Numbered from the stretch's first letter, positions 15,791 through 24,719 are shown. The stretch is 64,000 nucleotides of DNA from Streptomyces adelaidensis (GCF_016598475.1 NZ_JAEMUX010000027.1:1-64000), one strand, 5' to 3'. The notes: a model not told the origin generated them from the letters alone. Program-made: numbers and translations.

Positions 15791-16717
15791 TCAGGCGCTC
15801 GCGTCCGTGATCGCCCGGGTGATCTCGCGGGCGATCCGGGTGATGCCGGGGGAGGGCACCGGACACGGCTTCGGCTTCGATGTCGTTGGGGCCAGGCAGA
15901 AGTGCAGGTAGTCCTTGTCGTGGTGGAGGGCCGTGCGGTCCTGGCCCGGCTCGGTGCAGTAGCCGTCGTGCTCGCGTTCGTACGCGGTGCAGGGCAGGTA
16001 CTGGGTCCAGGCGTAGCGGTCGGCGGCCGGGCTCACGGTTCGGCCGGCGTCGGCGACGAGGTCGCCGGAGGCCTTGGCCTGCTTCTCGTACAGGGCGTTG
16101 ACGCGGCGCACCCGGTCCGGGGTGATCGGGTCCGGGCCCTGCAGCACCCACACGATCTTCGGGCGGTGCGTGCCGCCCGCGTCGGCGATCTGCTCGGTGA
16201 GCTGTTCGGCGGCGGCCGCGTACCGCTGGAAGTACCGCGTGCGGGCCTTGTCGTAGGTGATGCCGTCCATACAGGGCGTGTAGTCCCACGCGTTGCCCCA
16301 GAACTGCAGGACCACGTAGTCCGGGCTCAGCCGCCGCACCAGCGCGGCCGCCTTGTCCCCGTTCGGGACGAGCGAGCGGTCGGCGGTGCCCTCCAGGTAG
16401 TCGCAGAGGGTGGTGCCGGAGTACGGGGCGCTGGTGTAGCGGGCGTCGAGGCCGTCCTTGAGGAACCTGCCGAGAACCTTCTGGTTCTCCATGGCGAGCG
16501 AGTCCCCGAGATAGAGCACCTCGGGAGCGGGACGCGCCGACGCCTCCGGGCGGGCGTCGGGGGAGGCGGCGGCCCGCTGCCGGGTGGTCGGCGAGGCGTC
16601 CGGCGCCGAGGCCGACGGCGGTGCCCCGTCGGGCGCGGACTCCGGGTCCCCGCACGCACCGAGCAGCAGCGCGGCGAGCACCGCACCCGCCACTCCCACG
16701 ATCCACGGCTTGCGCAT
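15791..16717 (-). CDS. SGNH/GDSL hydrolase-like lipoprotein
   Basis: This is a 308-residue lipoprotein. The signal peptide ends in the lipobox LLLGAC (Cys near 22), followed by an Ala/Pro/Ser linker. The SGNH domain has block I YLGDSLAMEN (catalytic Ser), a block with LQFWGNAWDY (the Gly-Asn oxyanion position) and the C-terminal DKDYLHFC, which fits the Asp-x-x-His catalytic pair. It resembles extracellular deacylases or sulfatase-adjacent SGNH proteins of Streptomyces. The substrate may be a cell-wall glycan or lipid ester. ATG 16717 begins the signal peptide directly. Confidence 0.82.
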   Translation of the reverse strand: MRKPWIVGVAGAVLAALLLGACGDPESAPDGAPPSASAPDASPTTRQRAAASPDARPEASARPAPEVLYLGDSLAMENQKVLGRFLKDGLDARYTSAPYSGTTLCDYLEGTADRSLVPNGDKAAALVRRLSPDYVVLQFWGNAWDYTPCMDGITYDKARTRYFQRYAAAAEQLTEQIADAGGTHRPKIVWVLQGPDPITPDRVRRVNALYEKQAKASGDLVADAGRTVSPAADRYAWTQYLPCTAYEREHDGYCTEPGQDRTALHHDKDYLHFCLAPTTSKPKPCPVPSPGITRIAREITRAITDASA

Positions 16718-16837
16718 ACGGCGACTCCAGCCCCGGCCGACGAAACGGTTCCCCAGGCAAGCACAGCCGACAGCAGGGGGGAAGACCCCTGTCGGCCACG
16801 GGGGCGCCCGGTCCGGCCGGACGCCCCCGCGCTCACG

Positions 16838-17515
16838 TCACGGGGTCATACCGCCCGAGCAGGCGGCACCAGGCTCCGGCGTCTGTTCACCCTGCACGTA
16901 CTTGTCGAGGAACTTCTGGACCCGCGGGTCGGACGCCTTGTCCACCTTCAGCTGGTGCTCCCAGGCGTTCAGCACGATCGGCGAGGACTGGTCCTCGTAC
17001 GGGCTCATGAAGGTGTACGTCGTGTTGGTCACCAGCTCGGTCAGGGACTCGACGTCCGCCTTGGCGGCCTTGTCGTTGTACGTGATCCAGACGGCGCCGT
17101 GCTCCAGCCCGTGCACGGCGTTCTCGTTCGGCACGGCCTTGGTGTACACCTGCTTGTCGCAGTTGACCCACGCCTGGTTGTGGTCGCCGCCGACCGGCGG
17201 GCTCATCTTGTAGTCGACGGTCTCCGAGACATGGTTCTGGGAGAGCTTCGACCAGCTCTTCACGCCGCTGATCGGCGCCGCCTTCGCCTCGTCCTTCTCC
17301 TGGGCGGAGTCGATCAGGAACCAGCCGCCGCCGACGAGCCCGGCGAGGATCACGGTGGTCGCGCCGAGGGTGATCAGCCGCATGCGCCGCTCACGGGCCT
17401 GCTCGGCCTTGCGTATCTCCTCGACGCGGGCACGCCGCGCCGCTTCCCTGGCCTTCGGGCTGTTGTTCTTGCCCTTGGGGCCGCCGTTGTTGGCCTTCGC
17501 CTTGGATGAAGCCAT
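16838..17515 (-). CDS. DUF3105 domain-containing membrane protein
   Basis: This is a 225-residue protein. It has a basic cytoplasmic N-terminus (KARE, RRARVEEIRKAEQARERRMR), one membrane helix (LITLGATTVILAGLVGGGWF) and an extracellular DUF3105 domain with the hallmark AVHGLEHGAVWITY and paired conserved Cys (WVNCDK, AACSGG). The role is unknown. In Streptomyces it is usually next to DUF305 copper-related proteins, but no DUF305 gene is seen here; a His/Cys-rich small membrane protein follows instead. Confidence 0.88.
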   Translation of the reverse strand: MASSKAKANNGGPKGKNNSPKAREAARRARVEEIRKAEQARERRMRLITLGATTVILAGLVGGGWFLIDSAQEKDEAKAAPISGVKSWSKLSQNHVSETVDYKMSPPVGGDHNQAWVNCDKQVYTKAVPNENAVHGLEHGAVWITYNDKAAKADVESLTELVTNTTYTFMSPYEDQSSPIVLNAWEHQLKVDKASDPRVQKFLDKYVQGEQTPEPGAACSGGMTP

Positions 17516-17603
17516 GAGGATGTCCTTCTCCCCGCCGCGCCCCGCACGGGCATGGCGGTCCTGCGAGTCGTCTGGGATCTGTCACATGGGGCCGACGGCC
17601 GGT

Positions 17604-18026
17604 CTAGACGCGCAGCAACTGCAGTTCGTGGAGATCGGGAGGGCGGGCCCGCCCCGGCTCCCCGGACCTCGCCGGCGCCACGAGCGCCGGCGCCGTCACC
17701 GGCTGCCAGGGCGCGGTCGTGTGATCCGCTCCGGGCAGCGGCACATGGCCGAGGACCGCCCGCGGATCGTGGGAGTGGCAGCCGTGCTCACCGGGACGGT
17801 GCTCGCAGGGGTCGCGCTCCGCGAGGCCCGCCTTCGTGACGACCGGCCGCCCGTCCACCGGCGCCGCGGCCACCTGATGCGGACGCCGCACCGGAGCCTC
17901 TCCGGGAGGCGACCCCGCACAGAACAACAGGAACGTCGTCAGGGCCAGCGAGACCACGAGCACCAGCCGCGCCGCCCGGGCCCGGGCGTACGGCATCGCC
18001 GTACGTCGGAACGGTTGGCCGGACAT
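17604..18026 (-). CDS. Small membrane protein with a His/Cys-rich tail
   Basis: This is a 140-residue protein of no recognised family. It has one hydrophobic segment (LVLVVSLALTTFLLFCAG), then an extracytoplasmic region with DPCEHRPGEHGCHSHDP, a cluster of Cys and His that could bind a metal such as copper or zinc. Its position beside a DUF3105 gene supports a metal-related role, by inference only. ATG 18026 is chosen because upstream codons are not protein-like. An imperfect dyad CTGAAATTATCAG lies about 43 bp upstream and contains a -10-like GATAAT on this strand. Confidence 0.55.
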   Translation of the reverse strand: MSGQPFRRTAMPYARARAARLVLVVSLALTTFLLFCAGSPPGEAPVRRPHQVAAAPVDGRPVVTKAGLAERDPCEHRPGEHGCHSHDPRAVLGHVPLPGADHTTAPWQPVTAPALVAPARSGEPGRARPPDLHELQLLRV

Positions 18027-18286
18027 GGAGGCACCTGACGAGTCGAGGCGAACGGGAGTGCGAGTGTCGCTGAAATTATCAGACGACGCACAGCCGTGGT
18101 CCCGTCCCACGGAACTCGGGCCCGTCCCGTCGTCTCCCTCGTCCCCCTGCCTCCGTGACGGGACGACCACGAAGGCCCGCACGCACCGCTTTCACGCGGT
18201 CTGTCCCGTTCGGCGCGCGTCCGGGCCCGCTCCTGGCTAGCGTGAGAGCCGGGGAAATGACCCGTCGAACCAGGAGAGTGGCAGTC

Positions 18287-19093
18287 ATGGCCGCACACCC
18301 CGAGGGAACGCCCTGTTGGGCCGACGCGATGTTCAGCGACGTCGAGGGGGCGAAGAGTTTCTACGGCGACGTACTGGGCTGGACGTTCGGCGAGGCGTCC
18401 TCCGAGTACGGCAACTACACACAGGCGTACGCCGACGGCAAGGCGGTGGCCGCCGTCGTCCCGCCGATGCCCGGGCAGGAGGGGCAGTCCGCCTGGTGCC
18501 TGTACTTCGCCTCGCCCGATGTGAACGCCACCGCTGCCAAGATCCGTGACAACGGCGGTGAGGTGCTGATGGAACCGATGCAGGTCGGCGACTTCGGCTC
18601 CATGCTGCTGGGCCGTTCCCCGGACGGTGTCGTCTTCGGCGTCTGGCAGGCCGGTGTCCACGAGGGATTCGAGGTCATGGGTGCGCCCGGTGCGTACGTC
18701 TGGGCCGAGATCTTCACCCGCGAGCCCGAGAAGTCCGACACGTTCTTCCCGGCCGTCTTTGCGTACCGGGCCAAGCAGATGGACGACCCCGAGAACCCCG
18801 GGATGGACTTCCGGGTCTTCGACCTCGGGGAGAACCCGCTCCTCGGCCGGATGAAGATGACCGAGGAGTTCCCGCCCGAGGTGCCGTCGTACATCAACGT
18901 CTACTTCACCGTCACCGACTGCGACGACGCGGTCGCCAAGGCCACCAAGCTGGGTGGCACTCTGCGCTTCGGCCCGATGGACACCCCCTTCGGCCGCTTC
19001 GCGGCGCTCAGCGATCCGCAGGGCGCGTCGTTCTCCGTCATCGACGTCGCCCACACACAGGGCGAGATGCCCACGCTGAAGGACGTCGGCTGA
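18287..19093 (+). CDS. VOC family protein with two glyoxalase domains
   Basis: This is a 268-residue protein with two tandem VOC modules. The first starts PCWADAMFSDVEGAKSFYGDVLGW. The second starts GAYVWAEIFTREPEKSDTFFPAVF and ends PFGRFAALSDPQGASFSVID. It resembles the CFP30B/hydroxylase-like VOC proteins of actinobacteria; the reaction is unknown. The SD AGGAGAG precedes ATG 18287. A TAGCGT -10-like box sits 49 bases upstream at 18238. Transcribed alone. Confidence 0.88.
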   Translation: MAAHPEGTPCWADAMFSDVEGAKSFYGDVLGWTFGEASSEYGNYTQAYADGKAVAAVVPPMPGQEGQSAWCLYFASPDVNATAAKIRDNGGEVLMEPMQVGDFGSMLLGRSPDGVVFGVWQAGVHEGFEVMGAPGAYVWAEIFTREPEKSDTFFPAVFAYRAKQMDDPENPGMDFRVFDLGENPLLGRMKMTEEFPPEVPSYINVYFTVTDCDDAVAKATKLGGTLRFGPMDTPFGRFAALSDPQGASFSVIDVAHTQGEMPTLKDVG

Positions 19094-19172
19094 ACGGACG
19101 ACGCGGCGGTGTGCGCCGGGGCGTGGGACCCGTGGACGGTCCCACGCCCCCGCGCATGGCATGATCGAGGCC

Positions 19173-19904
19173 ATGCCGGAACGTGTTGTGGCCGCCTGTG
19201 ACGGAGCCTCCAAGGGAAACCCCGGACCAGCGGGCTGGGCCTGGGTGGTTGCCGAGGACGACGAGATCCCTTCGCGTTGGGAGGCCGGCCCGCTGGGCAG
19301 GGCCACCAACAACATCGCCGAACTCACCGCGCTGGAGCGGCTGTTGGCCGCCACCGATCCGGCCGTCCCGATCGAGATCCGGATGGACTCCCAGTACGCG
19401 ATGAAGGCGGTCACCACCTGGCTGCCCGGCTGGAAGCGCAACGGCTGGCGTACGGCCGCCGGCAAGCCGGTCGCCAACCAGGAACTCGTCGTCCGTATCG
19501 ACGAGTTGCTCGCCGACCGCGCCGTGGAGTTCCGCTACGTCCCCGCCCACCAGGTCGACGGCGACCGCCTCAACGACTTCGCCGACCGCGCGGCGAGCCA
19601 GGCGGCCATCGTCCAGGAATCCGCCGGCACCGAACTGGGCTCCCCGGAACCCCCGGCGGCGCCCGACGCGGTCCCCGCCCGCCGAAGCCCGGCGAAGCAG
19701 CCCGGTAAGTCCGGCGGCAGGCCCGGCACCCGCACCGGCTCGTCCGCGACGTCGACCGCGTCCTCGTCCCGCACCATCAAGGCCAAGTTCCCCGGCCGCT
19801 GCCTGTGCGGCCGCCCGTACGCCGCAGGGGAACCCATCGCCAAGAACGACCAGGGCTGGGGCCACCCGGAGTGCCGTACGGCGGAGAAGACCGGAGCCCA
19901 GTAG
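19173..19904 (+). CDS. Ribonuclease HI with a C-terminal Cys-rich tail
   Basis: This is a 243-residue protein. Residues 1-145 are RNase HI: the acidic active site is CDGASKGNPGPAGW, NIAELTALERLL, MDSQYAMK and LNDFAD, with the substrate-handling His in PAHQVDGDR. It would cleave RNA in RNA-DNA hybrids. A Pro/Ser/Thr linker follows. The tail CLCGRPYAAGEPIAKNDQGW then ends in HPEC and may be a zinc knuckle. ATG 19173 is chosen over 19161; CATGAT about 8 bases upstream could be a -10 for a leaderless transcript. It is the second RNase H type expected beside RNase HII in streptomycetes. Confidence 0.88.
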   Translation: MPERVVAACDGASKGNPGPAGWAWVVAEDDEIPSRWEAGPLGRATNNIAELTALERLLAATDPAVPIEIRMDSQYAMKAVTTWLPGWKRNGWRTAAGKPVANQELVVRIDELLADRAVEFRYVPAHQVDGDRLNDFADRAASQAAIVQESAGTELGSPEPPAAPDAVPARRSPAKQPGKSGGRPGTRTGSSATSTASSSRTIKAKFPGRCLCGRPYAAGEPIAKNDQGWGHPECRTAEKTGAQ

Positions 19905-19980
19905 CGCCGTGTCTCGTTCGCGTCCGATCACCTCGGCCGCGTCCGACGCGGGTACCCAGGCCCGGCGCGGGCCAACGTGG

Positions 19981-20130
19981 TCAGGCCACGTCGAACGTGT
20001 AGTGCGCGGTGTGGTCGAGCAGCGCCGCCGGGGTCGTGTCGTGCCACTGCCTCATGGTCTCGTCGAGATCGACCACGTTCGACGTCCCGGCGGCCGGCAG
20101 GTAGGCGGAGCCCGGGTGGCGGCTTCCACC
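19981..20130 (-). pseudogene. C-terminal fragment of an unidentified protein
   Basis: On the minus strand an open stretch reads HPGSAYLPAAGTSNVV, then DLDETMRQWHDTTPAALL, and ends HYTFDVA with a TGA at 19981-19983. It is protein-like but has no start and no upstream domain. It looks like the surviving end of a deleted gene. I cannot name the family. Confidence 0.45.
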
Positions 20131-20233
20131 CGGTGGCGGGGGTGTTGCCGATGATCTTGCGGCGCCGGGATGAGATGAGTGGCCGGGGTCACGCGACCAA
20201 AGTGACGCGAACCCCTATCATTCTCCCGCGCTG

Positions 20234-20258
20234 CTACTCTTCGTGATCAATTGATCAC
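20234..20258 (+). promoter_or_regulatory. Promoter with a perfect 16-bp palindromic operator
   Basis: TACTCT (20234-20239) is a plausible -10. Directly after it lies the perfect palindrome GTGATCAATTGATCAC (20243-20258), overlapping the expected start of transcription 26 bp before the GTG of the FAD monooxygenase. The shape fits a MarR- or TetR-class repressor site; no such regulator is adjacent. Confidence 0.65.
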
Positions 20259-20283
20259 TTTGCGCAGCGAAATGGGAGTGTGC

Positions 20284-21495
20284 GTGAAGATCGCATGCGT
20301 CGGCGGCGGACCCGCGAGCCTTTACTTCTCGATCCTGATGAAGAGGCAGGACCCGTCCCACGACATCACCGTCCACGAACGGAACCCGGCCGGATCGACA
20401 TACGGCTGGGGCGTGACCTACTGGTCCGAACTACTGGACAAGCTCCGCGAGAACGACCCCGAGACCGCCCTCGCCATCAGCGAGAACTCCGTCAACTGGA
20501 ACAGCGGCGTGGCCCACGTCCGTGACCGCTCGACCGTCCAGCCCGGTGACGAGGGCTTCGGCATCGGCCGGCGCCGCCTGCTCGAACTGCTCGCCGGGCG
20601 GGCCCGTTCCCTCGGCGTCCGCGTCGAGTACGAGCACGAGATCACGGCCGACGACCTGCCGGCCGCCGACCTCGTCGTCGCGGGCGACGGAGTCAACAGC
20701 GCGCTCCGCGAGCGGCACGCCGGCCAATTCGGCAGCGAGGTCGCGCTCGGCCGCAACGCCTACCTCTGGCTCGGCACCACCAAGGTCTTCGACGCGTTCA
20801 CCTTCTCCTTCCAGGAGACCGGCCACGGCTGGATCTGGGCCTATGCCTACGCGTTCAGCGACGAGCAGAGCACCTGCGTGATCGAGTGCGCCCCTCAGAC
20901 GCTGAGCGGCCTCGGCCTGGACCGCCTGGGCGAGGCGGACGGACTGGCCCTGCTGGAGAAGCTCTTCGCCGGCATCCTGGACGGTCACCCGCTCATCGGC
21001 CGGGCCGAGGAAGACGGCACCACCCAGTGGCTGCACTTCCGCACCCTCACCAACCGCGCCTGGCACCACGGCAATGTCGTCCTGCTCGGCGACGCCGCCC
21101 ACACCACCCACTACTCCATCGGCGCCGGCACCACCCTCGCCCTGGAGGACGCCATCTGCCTCGCCGACGCCCTCGGCGCGCACCCGCAGACGGAGGCCGC
21201 GCTCGCCGTGTACGAACGGCGCCGGAAGTCCGACCTGCTCCGGCTGCAGAGCGCGGCCCGTCACAGTGCCCAGTGGTACGAGAACATCCAGCGCTACATC
21301 GACCTGCCCCCGGAGCAGATGTTCGCCCTCCTCGGCCAACGGCACTCCCCGCTGCTGCCGTACGTGCCGCCGCAGCTCTACTACCGGCTCGACCGCGCCG
21401 CCGGCCGGCTGGAGGCCCTGCGCCGCCTCAAGCGCTGGCTGGGCCCGAAGCTGGCCCGGACATCGCAGTCCCGGACACTGGCGGCCCGGAAGTAG
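20284..21495 (+). CDS. FAD-dependent monooxygenase of the aminobenzoyl-CoA / salicylyl-CoA hydroxylase type
   Basis: This is a 403-residue group A flavin hydroxylase. The dinucleotide fold is IACVGGGPASLYFSILMKR, followed by HERNPAGSTYGWGV, the middle DG motif is DLVVAGDGVNS, and the GD motif is VVLLGDAAHTTHYSIGAGT. The N-terminal pattern (ILMKRQDPSHDITVHERN) is shared with anthraniloyl-CoA and salicylyl-CoA monooxygenases rather than with the larger aromatic hydroxylases. GTG 20284 is preceded by GGGAG six bases upstream; a TTG at 20251 lies inside the operator and is unlikely. No CoA ligase is nearby. A perfect palindrome upstream suggests ligand-controlled expression. Confidence 0.85.
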   Translation: MKIACVGGGPASLYFSILMKRQDPSHDITVHERNPAGSTYGWGVTYWSELLDKLRENDPETALAISENSVNWNSGVAHVRDRSTVQPGDEGFGIGRRRLLELLAGRARSLGVRVEYEHEITADDLPAADLVVAGDGVNSALRERHAGQFGSEVALGRNAYLWLGTTKVFDAFTFSFQETGHGWIWAYAYAFSDEQSTCVIECAPQTLSGLGLDRLGEADGLALLEKLFAGILDGHPLIGRAEEDGTTQWLHFRTLTNRAWHHGNVVLLGDAAHTTHYSIGAGTTLALEDAICLADALGAHPQTEAALAVYERRRKSDLLRLQSAARHSAQWYENIQRYIDLPPEQMFALLGQRHSPLLPYVPPQLYYRLDRAAGRLEALRRLKRWLGPKLARTSQSRTLAARK

Positions 21496-21522
21496 CCGGC
21501 CACCGTCCCGTTCCCGCTGCCG

Positions 21523-22149
21523 CTACCGCACGCCGTGAGGGCGGAACTGGACGCTGATGCGCGGCCCCACCGCCCGCGTCGACTTGGGTATCGCGTGGTC
21601 CCAGGTGCGCTGGCAGGAGCCGCCCATCACGATCAGGTCGCCGTGGCCGAGCGGGAACCGGAGCGTCTCCCCGCCGCGGTGCGGCCGCAGAGCGAGATCG
21701 CGGGGGTCGCCCACGGAGAGGATGGCCACCAGCGTGTCCTCCCTGGCGCCCCGCCCGATCCGGTCGCCGTGCCAGGCCACGCTGTCCCGGCCGTCGCGGT
21801 AATAGCACAGGCCCGCCGTGGCGAACGGCTCACCCGACTCGTCGGCGTAGTGCGCGGAGAGCGCGGTGCGGGCCTCCTCCAGCACCGGGTGCGGAAGGGC
21901 GTCCTCGGCACCGTAGAAGGCCAGCAGCCGGGGTACGTCCACGACCTGCTCGTACATCTGCCGCCGTTCCGCCTTCCAGGGCACCTCCTCGGCGAGCCGC
22001 GTGAACAGCGCGTCGGCACCGGCGAGCCAGCCCGGCAGCAGATCGACCCAGGCCCCGGCGCCCAGCTCACACCGGCGCAGTCCGTCCAAGGGGCCGAGGC
22101 GCAGGTCGTCGGACTGGTCGAAGAGGGAGCCCTGGAGGTGCATGGCCAT
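21523..22149 (-). CDS. alkB: AlkB-like 2-oxoglutarate/Fe(II)-dependent dioxygenase
   Basis: This is a 208-residue AlkB-family dioxygenase that removes alkyl groups from damaged nucleic acid bases. The iron site is WHGDR (HxD) and WDHAIPK (distal His). The 2-oxoglutarate Arg lies in GPRISVQFR. The nucleotide-recognition lid has the family-typical WKAERRQMYEQVVDVPRL. ATG 22149 or 22143 start it. It is the only obvious DNA repair gene in this part of the window and is transcribed toward the FAD monooxygenase. Confidence 0.92.
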   Translation of the reverse strand: MAMHLQGSLFDQSDDLRLGPLDGLRRCELGAGAWVDLLPGWLAGADALFTRLAEEVPWKAERRQMYEQVVDVPRLLAFYGAEDALPHPVLEEARTALSAHYADESGEPFATAGLCYYRDGRDSVAWHGDRIGRGAREDTLVAILSVGDPRDLALRPHRGGETLRFPLGHGDLIVMGGSCQRTWDHAIPKSTRAVGPRISVQFRPHGVR

Positions 22150-22205
22150 ACTTGCAGCGTACCCCTGGAATCGAAAACCTGTTCGCCCCCTCGTCGCCCG
22201 TCACC

Positions 22206-22883
22206 TCAGTGCTGCTGAGCCTTCTGCGGAGTCAGCTCGCTCGGCCGTACGACCACGAACCCCTCGCCCTCCAGCTTCAGCTGCACGGCCTCCCCGGACC
22301 CGCCGCGGATCATGGAACCGAAGGACTGCGACCGGTGCAGCGAGGTGTGGAGGTTGGCGGTCCAGCCCACGACCGCGTCCGTGTCGACGAACACGGGCAG
22401 CTGTGGCGAGACAGGGATGACCAGCGGGTTTCCGTCGCACACGAGACCGAGCCTGCCCTGCCCGGTGAAGACGCTGTTGAACAGGCCGCCGCCGCTCATG
22501 CCGGCGCCCTTCACGGTCTTGATCTCGTAGGCCAGCGAGGCGTCGAAACAGAGCACGTTGCGCCCGTTGACGGTGAAGGTGTCGCCCGGCTCGATGTCGA
22601 CGACGAAGCAGTTCTGCGCCTCGTGCGCGAACCAGGCCTCACCCTGTCCGCGGACCGCCATCAGCGGCAGCCCCTCGCCGGTGACCGCGCGCTTGAGCAT
22701 GCCGCCCACGCCCTGGCCCTTGCGTTCGAACTGCAGGTTCCCGCGAAAGGCGATCATCGCGCCCTGTCGCGCGAGCATCTCGCCGTTGACGGCGTACTTG
22801 ATGGACTTGGCGTTCTGCACGCTCATTCCCGGCGCGTACGCCGGTTGGACCATGTTCTCATTGGAGAAAAGATCGCTCTTCAT
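22206..22883 (-). CDS. AIM24 family protein
   Basis: This is a 225-residue protein of the AIM24 family (beta-sandwich repeats). Conserved stretches are KYAVNGEMLARQGAMIAF, GLPLMAVRGQGEAWFA, VDIEPGDTFTVNGRNVLC and GQGRLGLVCDGNPL. Its role in bacteria is unknown. The yeast namesake stabilises mitochondrial inner-membrane complexes, which cannot be carried over. ATG 22883 begins MKSDLFSNENMVQPA, a conserved N-terminus in streptomycetes; the longer open frame upstream is antisense to the Nudix gene. Confidence 0.9.
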   Translation of the reverse strand: MKSDLFSNENMVQPAYAPGMSVQNAKSIKYAVNGEMLARQGAMIAFRGNLQFERKGQGVGGMLKRAVTGEGLPLMAVRGQGEAWFAHEAQNCFVVDIEPGDTFTVNGRNVLCFDASLAYEIKTVKGAGMSGGGLFNSVFTGQGRLGLVCDGNPLVIPVSPQLPVFVDTDAVVGWTANLHTSLHRSQSFGSMIRGGSGEAVQLKLEGEGFVVVRPSELTPQKAQQH

Positions 22884-22983
22884 ATGGGCATGCTGTCCCG
22901 GAGTGCCCGATTCCGCCAAGCGACGCGCGCGGCACATGAATTGAGCGACGGACACCGTCCTGATCGGAATGGTAAAAGCGGAC

Positions 22984-23655
22984 ATGACCAACAAGACCGT
23001 CGGCGTCGACATCCCGGACAGCCGGGGCCGTACCGGGCTCGACCGCACGGGCCGTGACCTCACCGGCAACCCGCGCGTCAAGGTGCGGGACGTGCGACTG
23101 CTCTCCAGCCACTGGTACGTGGAGCGCACCACGACCTTCGACTTCCAGCTCGCCGACGGCACCTGGAGCACCCAGGAGCGCGAGACCCACGACCGGGGCA
23201 ACGGCGCCACCGTCCTCCTCTACGACACCGAACGCGAAACCGTGCTGCTCACCCGGCAGTTCCGCTACCCGGTGTATGTCAACGGCCACCCCGACGGCAT
23301 GCTCATCGAGACTCCGGGCGGCCTGCTCGACGAGGAGGACGAGCACCCCGAGGTCGCCGTGCGGCGCGAGGTCGTCGAGGAGACCGGACACACCATCGGT
23401 GAGATCCAGCACGTCTTCGACATCTACATGAGCCCCGGCTCCGTCACCGAACGGGTGAGCTTCTTCGCCGCCCCGTACGGCCCGTCGACCCGCACCCACG
23501 AGGGCGGCGGCCTCGATGAGGAGGGCGAGGACATCGAGCTCGTCGAACTGCCCTTCCGGCGGGCCCTGGAGATGATCCGCGCCGGGGAGATCGCCGACGC
23601 CAAGACCATCATGCTGCTGCAATGGGCGGCGCTGGAGGGGCCGTTCAGGACCTGA
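22984..23655 (+). CDS. Nudix hydrolase of the GDP-mannose/ADP-ribose pyrophosphatase type
   Basis: This is a 223-residue Nudix protein. The Nudix box is GGLLDEEDEHPEVAVRREVVEETG (G-x5-E-x7-REVVEETG), binding the catalytic Mg. The N-terminal domain (LLSSHWYVERTTTFDFQLADG) and MLIETPGG resemble the NudK/NudF group that hydrolyses GDP-mannose or ADP-ribose. ATG 22984 is preferred; ATG 22969 is an in-frame alternative. It is divergent from the AIM24 gene, 100 bp apart, sharing a promoter region. Confidence 0.88.
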   Translation: MTNKTVGVDIPDSRGRTGLDRTGRDLTGNPRVKVRDVRLLSSHWYVERTTTFDFQLADGTWSTQERETHDRGNGATVLLYDTERETVLLTRQFRYPVYVNGHPDGMLIETPGGLLDEEDEHPEVAVRREVVEETGHTIGEIQHVFDIYMSPGSVTERVSFFAAPYGPSTRTHEGGGLDEEGEDIELVELPFRRALEMIRAGEIADAKTIMLLQWAALEGPFRT

Positions 23656-23675
23656 CCGCCACCGCCACCCGGTCG

Positions 23676-24656
23676 TCAGACGGCCTCCAGCGTCTCGGCC
23701 GCCTCGGCGGCGACCGCCTCCGCCACGGCCGTCAGCGCGGGGGAGTCCAGCTTCCACTGCTGCCAGAACAGCGGGGCGTCCGCGGTCCCTTCCGGCGCCA
23801 GGTTGACGAGTCGTCCGGTGTGCAGCAGCCGCTCGGCCTGCACGGCGGGCACCATGCCCCAGCCCATCCCGGCGACCACCGCGTCGACGAAGCCCTCCGA
23901 CGTCGGCACGTAGTGCCGTCGCGCACCGGCCGGGCGCCCTCCCGCCAGCCCCCGGACGAAGGCGTCCTGGAACTCGTCCCGCCGGTCGAAGAACACGACC
24001 GGCGCGTCGACGATCAGGTCATTCAGCGGCACCCTGGACCCGACCTTCGTCGGGCCTCCGGCCCCGGCCTTCGTCGGTACACCGGCCCCGGCCTTCGGCG
24101 GCACCCCCGCCCCGAAGCCGAGCCACCGCTCCGCGAAGGCGGGCGCGGCGACGGGCAGGTACCGCATCCGGCCGAGCGGCCGGACCGAGCAGCCCGCCAC
24201 GGCGTCCGGCGCGGAGGTGACCGCCGCCATCACCAGCCCCTCGCGCAGCAGCCTGGCGGTGTGCTGCTCGTCCTCGCGGAGCAGCTCGTAACAGGGACGT
24301 ACGTCCTCCGGCACCCGGGTCAGGGCAGGCAGGAACCAGGTGGCCAGCGAGTCGGCGTTCACCGCGATCGACACGCGTGTGGCCTCCCCGGGGCCCGTCA
24401 TGCCGAGCGCGGCGTGCGCGTCGTGTTCGAGCCGGGCCAGCTGGCGGGCGAACCGGACGATCACCTCGCCGGACTCGGTCGGCCGCACCGGCTTCTCACG
24501 GATCAGCAGTACCCGGCCGACCCGCTGCTCCAGCGCCTTGACCCGCTGACTGACCGCCGACGGCGTCACATGCAGAGCCTGGGCCGCGGCGTCGAACGTG
24601 CCCTCGTCCACCACGGCGAGCAGGGTGCGCACGAGATCGAGCGGAAGCTGTGACAT
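23676..24656 (-). CDS. argP: LysR family regulator ArgP (IciA)
   Basis: This is a 326-residue LysR-type regulator. The helix-turn-helix is at residues 3-60 (DLVRTLLAVVDEGTFDAAAQ, SAVSQRVKALEQRVG) with a substrate-binding domain after it. It is divergent from a LysE/ArgO exporter, the classic ArgP pairing, where ArgP responds to Lys/Arg and activates the exporter. An octapeptide repeat (AGAGVPPK, AGAGVPTK, AGAGGPTK) of Gly/Ala/Pro is inserted in the effector domain. This insert is absent from typical ArgP and may be a loop. ATG 24656 opens MSQLPLDLVRTL. Confidence 0.9.
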   Translation of the reverse strand: MSQLPLDLVRTLLAVVDEGTFDAAAQALHVTPSAVSQRVKALEQRVGRVLLIREKPVRPTESGEVIVRFARQLARLEHDAHAALGMTGPGEATRVSIAVNADSLATWFLPALTRVPEDVRPCYELLREDEQHTARLLREGLVMAAVTSAPDAVAGCSVRPLGRMRYLPVAAPAFAERWLGFGAGVPPKAGAGVPTKAGAGGPTKVGSRVPLNDLIVDAPVVFFDRRDEFQDAFVRGLAGGRPAGARRHYVPTSEGFVDAVVAGMGWGMVPAVQAERLLHTGRLVNLAPEGTADAPLFWQQWKLDSPALTAVAEAVAAEAAETLEAV

Positions 24657-24712
24657 CACGGTCGCTAATGATACGTAAGAATCTTTAGCTGTACGCATGG
24701 CGGCGGATTTCC

Positions 24713-24718
24713 TAGCGT
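24713..24718 (+). promoter_or_regulatory. -10 element of lysE with no room for a leader
   Basis: TAGCGT ends one base before ATG 24720. Transcription would start near 24725-24726, which coincides with GTG 24726 in the same frame. This implies a leaderless mRNA beginning at GTG 24726. Upstream, ATGATACGTAAG and CTTTAGC are AT-rich by local standards and may include the ArgP site. Confidence 0.45.
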
Positions 24719-24719
24719 C

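Noticed and set aside
15902..17509. Long + strand frame over the SGNH and DUF3105 genes
   Set aside because: It runs antisense through two recognisable genes and is made of Val/Gly/Arg runs.
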